Shown: piece by piece, positions 7,760 to 7,812 of the stretch
How positions within the stretch are numbered: position 1 is the stretch's first letter
Layout of the letters: every line of letters begins with the position of its first letter
DNA from: JBJKPP01 sp046706145
GTDB taxonomy: Bacteria > Bacteroidota > Ignavibacteria > Ignavibacteriales > Ignavibacteriaceae
Reading direction: 5' to 3'
Length of the DNA stretch: 7,812 nucleotides
Assembly: GCA_046706145.1 (NCBI GenBank)
Contig: JBJKPP010000246.1
Coordinates: forward strand, 1 to 7,812
Made by a program: the position numbers and the translations under genes
The notes under the pieces: generated by a model
The model's input: only the letters and a program-made list of their open reading frames with translations
Told to the model about the DNA's origin: nothing
Databases searched by the model: none

Positions 7760-7812
7760 ATGAAAGATATAAATATTCCGTTACCTGATTTTATCGAAAA
7801 ACAAATTGCCGA
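7760..7812 (+). CDS. Start of an unidentified protein (3' end outside the window), possibly a ParD-like ribbon-helix-helix protein
   Basis: An open frame begins at ATG 7760 and runs off the window after 17 codons, reading MKDINIPLPDFIEKQIA. GAAAGGG at 7746-7752 stands seven bases upstream, the same spacing as the leaders of the permease genes, and supports this start. It is not another permease: those begin M-(L/I)-K-(N/Y)-YLKI. A short strand with alternating hydrophobic residues (INIPLP) followed by an amphipathic helix (DFIEKQIA) resembles the beginning of ParD/CopG-type antitoxins, for example the pattern of I-x-LP followed by F-I-E-x-Q-(I/V). With so few residues this is only a suggestion. 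It lies 25 bp after the last permease on the same strand and may share its transcript. Confidence 0.6.
   Translation, partial: MKDINIPLPDFIEKQIA

Overview
The window is a head-to-tail, same-strand array of paralogous FtsX/MacB-type ABC transporter permeases. It holds the 3' end of one gene (1-366), three complete genes of 792, 808 and 805 codons (487-2865, 2878-5304, 5317-7734), and the first 17 codons of an unrelated gene (from 7760). The AT-rich sequence, the roughly 800-residue permeases with two MacB_PCD-FtsX modules, and their typical wording (N-terminus like MLKNYLKIALRNL, the DELSYDKF segment after TM1, C-terminus ANPVxSLRYE) point to the Bacteroidota/Ignavibacteriota (FCB) group. The sequence alone does not allow a finer placement.

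Layout: the first, truncated permease ends at 366. A 120-bp gap follows. Its first two thirds (about 366-443) form a compact two-hairpin element with imperfect inverted ends, resembling a REP/MITE-like intergenic repeat. The remainder is an AT-rich leader ending in GGGGTAATAAC just before the second permease. The next two junctions are only 12 bp long and nearly identical (AGGGGTAAYAAY). The last permease ends at 7734, and a new reading frame with its own purine-rich ribosome binding site opens 25 bp later and runs off the window.

The three complete permeases share one architecture: a short cytoplasmic N-terminus, TM1, a periplasmic core domain, three FtsX helices, a fifth helix, a second periplasmic core domain and three more FtsX helices. 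This is the type VII (MacB/LolCDE/FtsX) fold, in which ATP hydrolysis in the cytoplasm drives periplasmic movement. No ATPase, membrane fusion protein or outer-membrane channel lies in the window, so the energising subunit must be encoded elsewhere, perhaps upstream in the same operon. Substrate cannot be deduced. The tight spacing suggests the permeases are translated from one transcript.

I see no clear new biological system. The points most worth following are the ATPase-less paralog array, the two-hairpin element interrupting it, the conserved junction sequence, the divergent coupling segment in the second permease, and the antitoxin-like start of the last gene.
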